Assembly (NCBI GenBank): GCA_015055545.1
Contig: SVHY01000006.1
Coordinates: 1-60,322 of the forward strand
Direction of reading: 5' to 3'
Length of the DNA stretch: 60,322 nt
Origin: Clostridiales bacterium
Lineage (GTDB): Bacteria; Bacillota; Clostridia; Christensenellales; Borkfalkiaceae
In this document: positions 60,024 through 60,322 of the stretch, one piece after another
How the letters are laid out: every line of letters starts with the position of its first letter
How positions within the stretch are numbered: the first letter of the stretch is position 1
Made by a program: the position numbers and the translations under genes
Notes under the pieces: generated by a model
Told to the model about the DNA's origin: nothing
Database searches by the model: none
The model's input: only the letters and a program-made list of their open reading frames with translations

Positions 60024-60322
60024 TTATTCCGTTTTTGGCGCTTTGTACTCGCCGATTGTTTCACTCGAATATTTACATTCCAAATAATCTTTTTCTTCTT
60101 CCGCCGTCAACACCTTATCCATAAATTTCGGTTTTATAGAAAAGCGCGATTGATATAAAAACGCCGTTATCTGTCCATCCCTTTCTACAGCGTAATGGAA
60201 TTGCCCGTAATACTTTTGTTTTTTACCATACCCCGCATATTCCCAAGGATTACAACCAACACTTATCATTAAAGTATAATAATATCCGTATTCGTCGATA
60301 CGCCCTAAAATATAGTGCCTGT
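60024..60322 (-). CDS. Unknown protein, C-terminal part (runs off right edge)
   Basis: The frame is open to the window edge, giving at least 98 residues; the internal ATG at 60269 has no ribosome site, so the true start is probably outside. The visible part includes RIDEYGYYYTLMISVGCNP, KYYGQFHYAVERDGQITAF and a Lys/Glu-rich end. Not recognised. The alternating aromatic and charged residues suggest a small beta-rich domain. It is convergent with the AraC gene and separated from it by a terminator. Confidence 0.6.
   Translation of the reverse strand, partial: RHYILGRIDEYGYYYTLMISVGCNPWEYAGYGKKQKYYGQFHYAVERDGQITAFLYQSRFSIKPKFMDKVLTAEEEKDYLECKYSSETIGEYKAPKTE

Noticed and set aside
1-60322. CRISPR array or complete mobile element
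   Set aside because: No regularly spaced direct repeats, cas genes, transposase, integrase or phage genes were recognised anywhere in the window.

Overview
The window (60.3 kb) reads as an accessory carbohydrate-metabolism region of an uncultured low-to-mid GC Bacillota, most likely a gut Clostridia lineage. This is inferred from Gram-positive lipoprotein signal peptides, InlB-type B-repeats, strong AAGGAG ribosome sites, sigma-A promoters and six intact AraC-family regulators. No tRNA, rRNA, CRISPR array or transposase was recognised.

Layout. 1-7.4 kb: left-edge part of a GH2 beta-mannosidase-like enzyme, an SGNH esterase, an EamA-type permease, and a tightly coupled operon of two TIM-barrel isomerase/epimerases and two Gfo/Idh/MocA dehydrogenases. 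7.4-11.8 kb: AraC regulator, a decayed second AraC gene, two paralogous amidohydrolases and a PocR-AraC regulator. 11.9-14.75 kb: xylAB. 14.8-20.4 kb: a compact six-gene operon with a U32-like protein, three paralogous QueG-like double-cluster Fe-S proteins, a cupin and a Gfo/Idh/MocA protein, divergent from an AraC gene; I cannot assign this cluster to a known pathway. 21.4-48.1 kb: a run of minus-strand genes: AraC regulator (48.3-49.1 kb), dehydrogenase, TIM-barrel hydrolase, two ABC permeases plus binding protein (no ATPase), a DUF4091/GH123-like lipoprotein, and a series of very large exported proteins with repeated jelly-roll-like modules and two extracellular phosphoesterases. Two 42/48-residue genes, missed by length cut-offs, each precede one of two paralogous giant proteins. 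49.3-55 kb: GH36 alpha-galactosidase, divergent AraC, GH94-type phosphorylase. 55.1-58.9 kb: PIG-L deacetylase, NagB-like protein, PfkB kinase and class II aldolase, which together look like an amino-sugar catabolic route, with a strongly structured non-coding element between the first two. 59-60.3 kb: AraC regulator and a partial unknown gene.

How it fits together (inference): exported proteins bind and trim a complex, possibly phosphorylated glycan; an ABC importer that borrows an ATPase takes up fragments; intracellular glycosidases, a phosphorylase and oxidoreductase/epimerase sets convert them; aldolase and pentose steps feed glycolysis. Each module has its own AraC-type switch. Four or five of these regulators appear to be made from leaderless or nearly leaderless mRNAs, which is unusual for Bacillota and is one of the main observations here.
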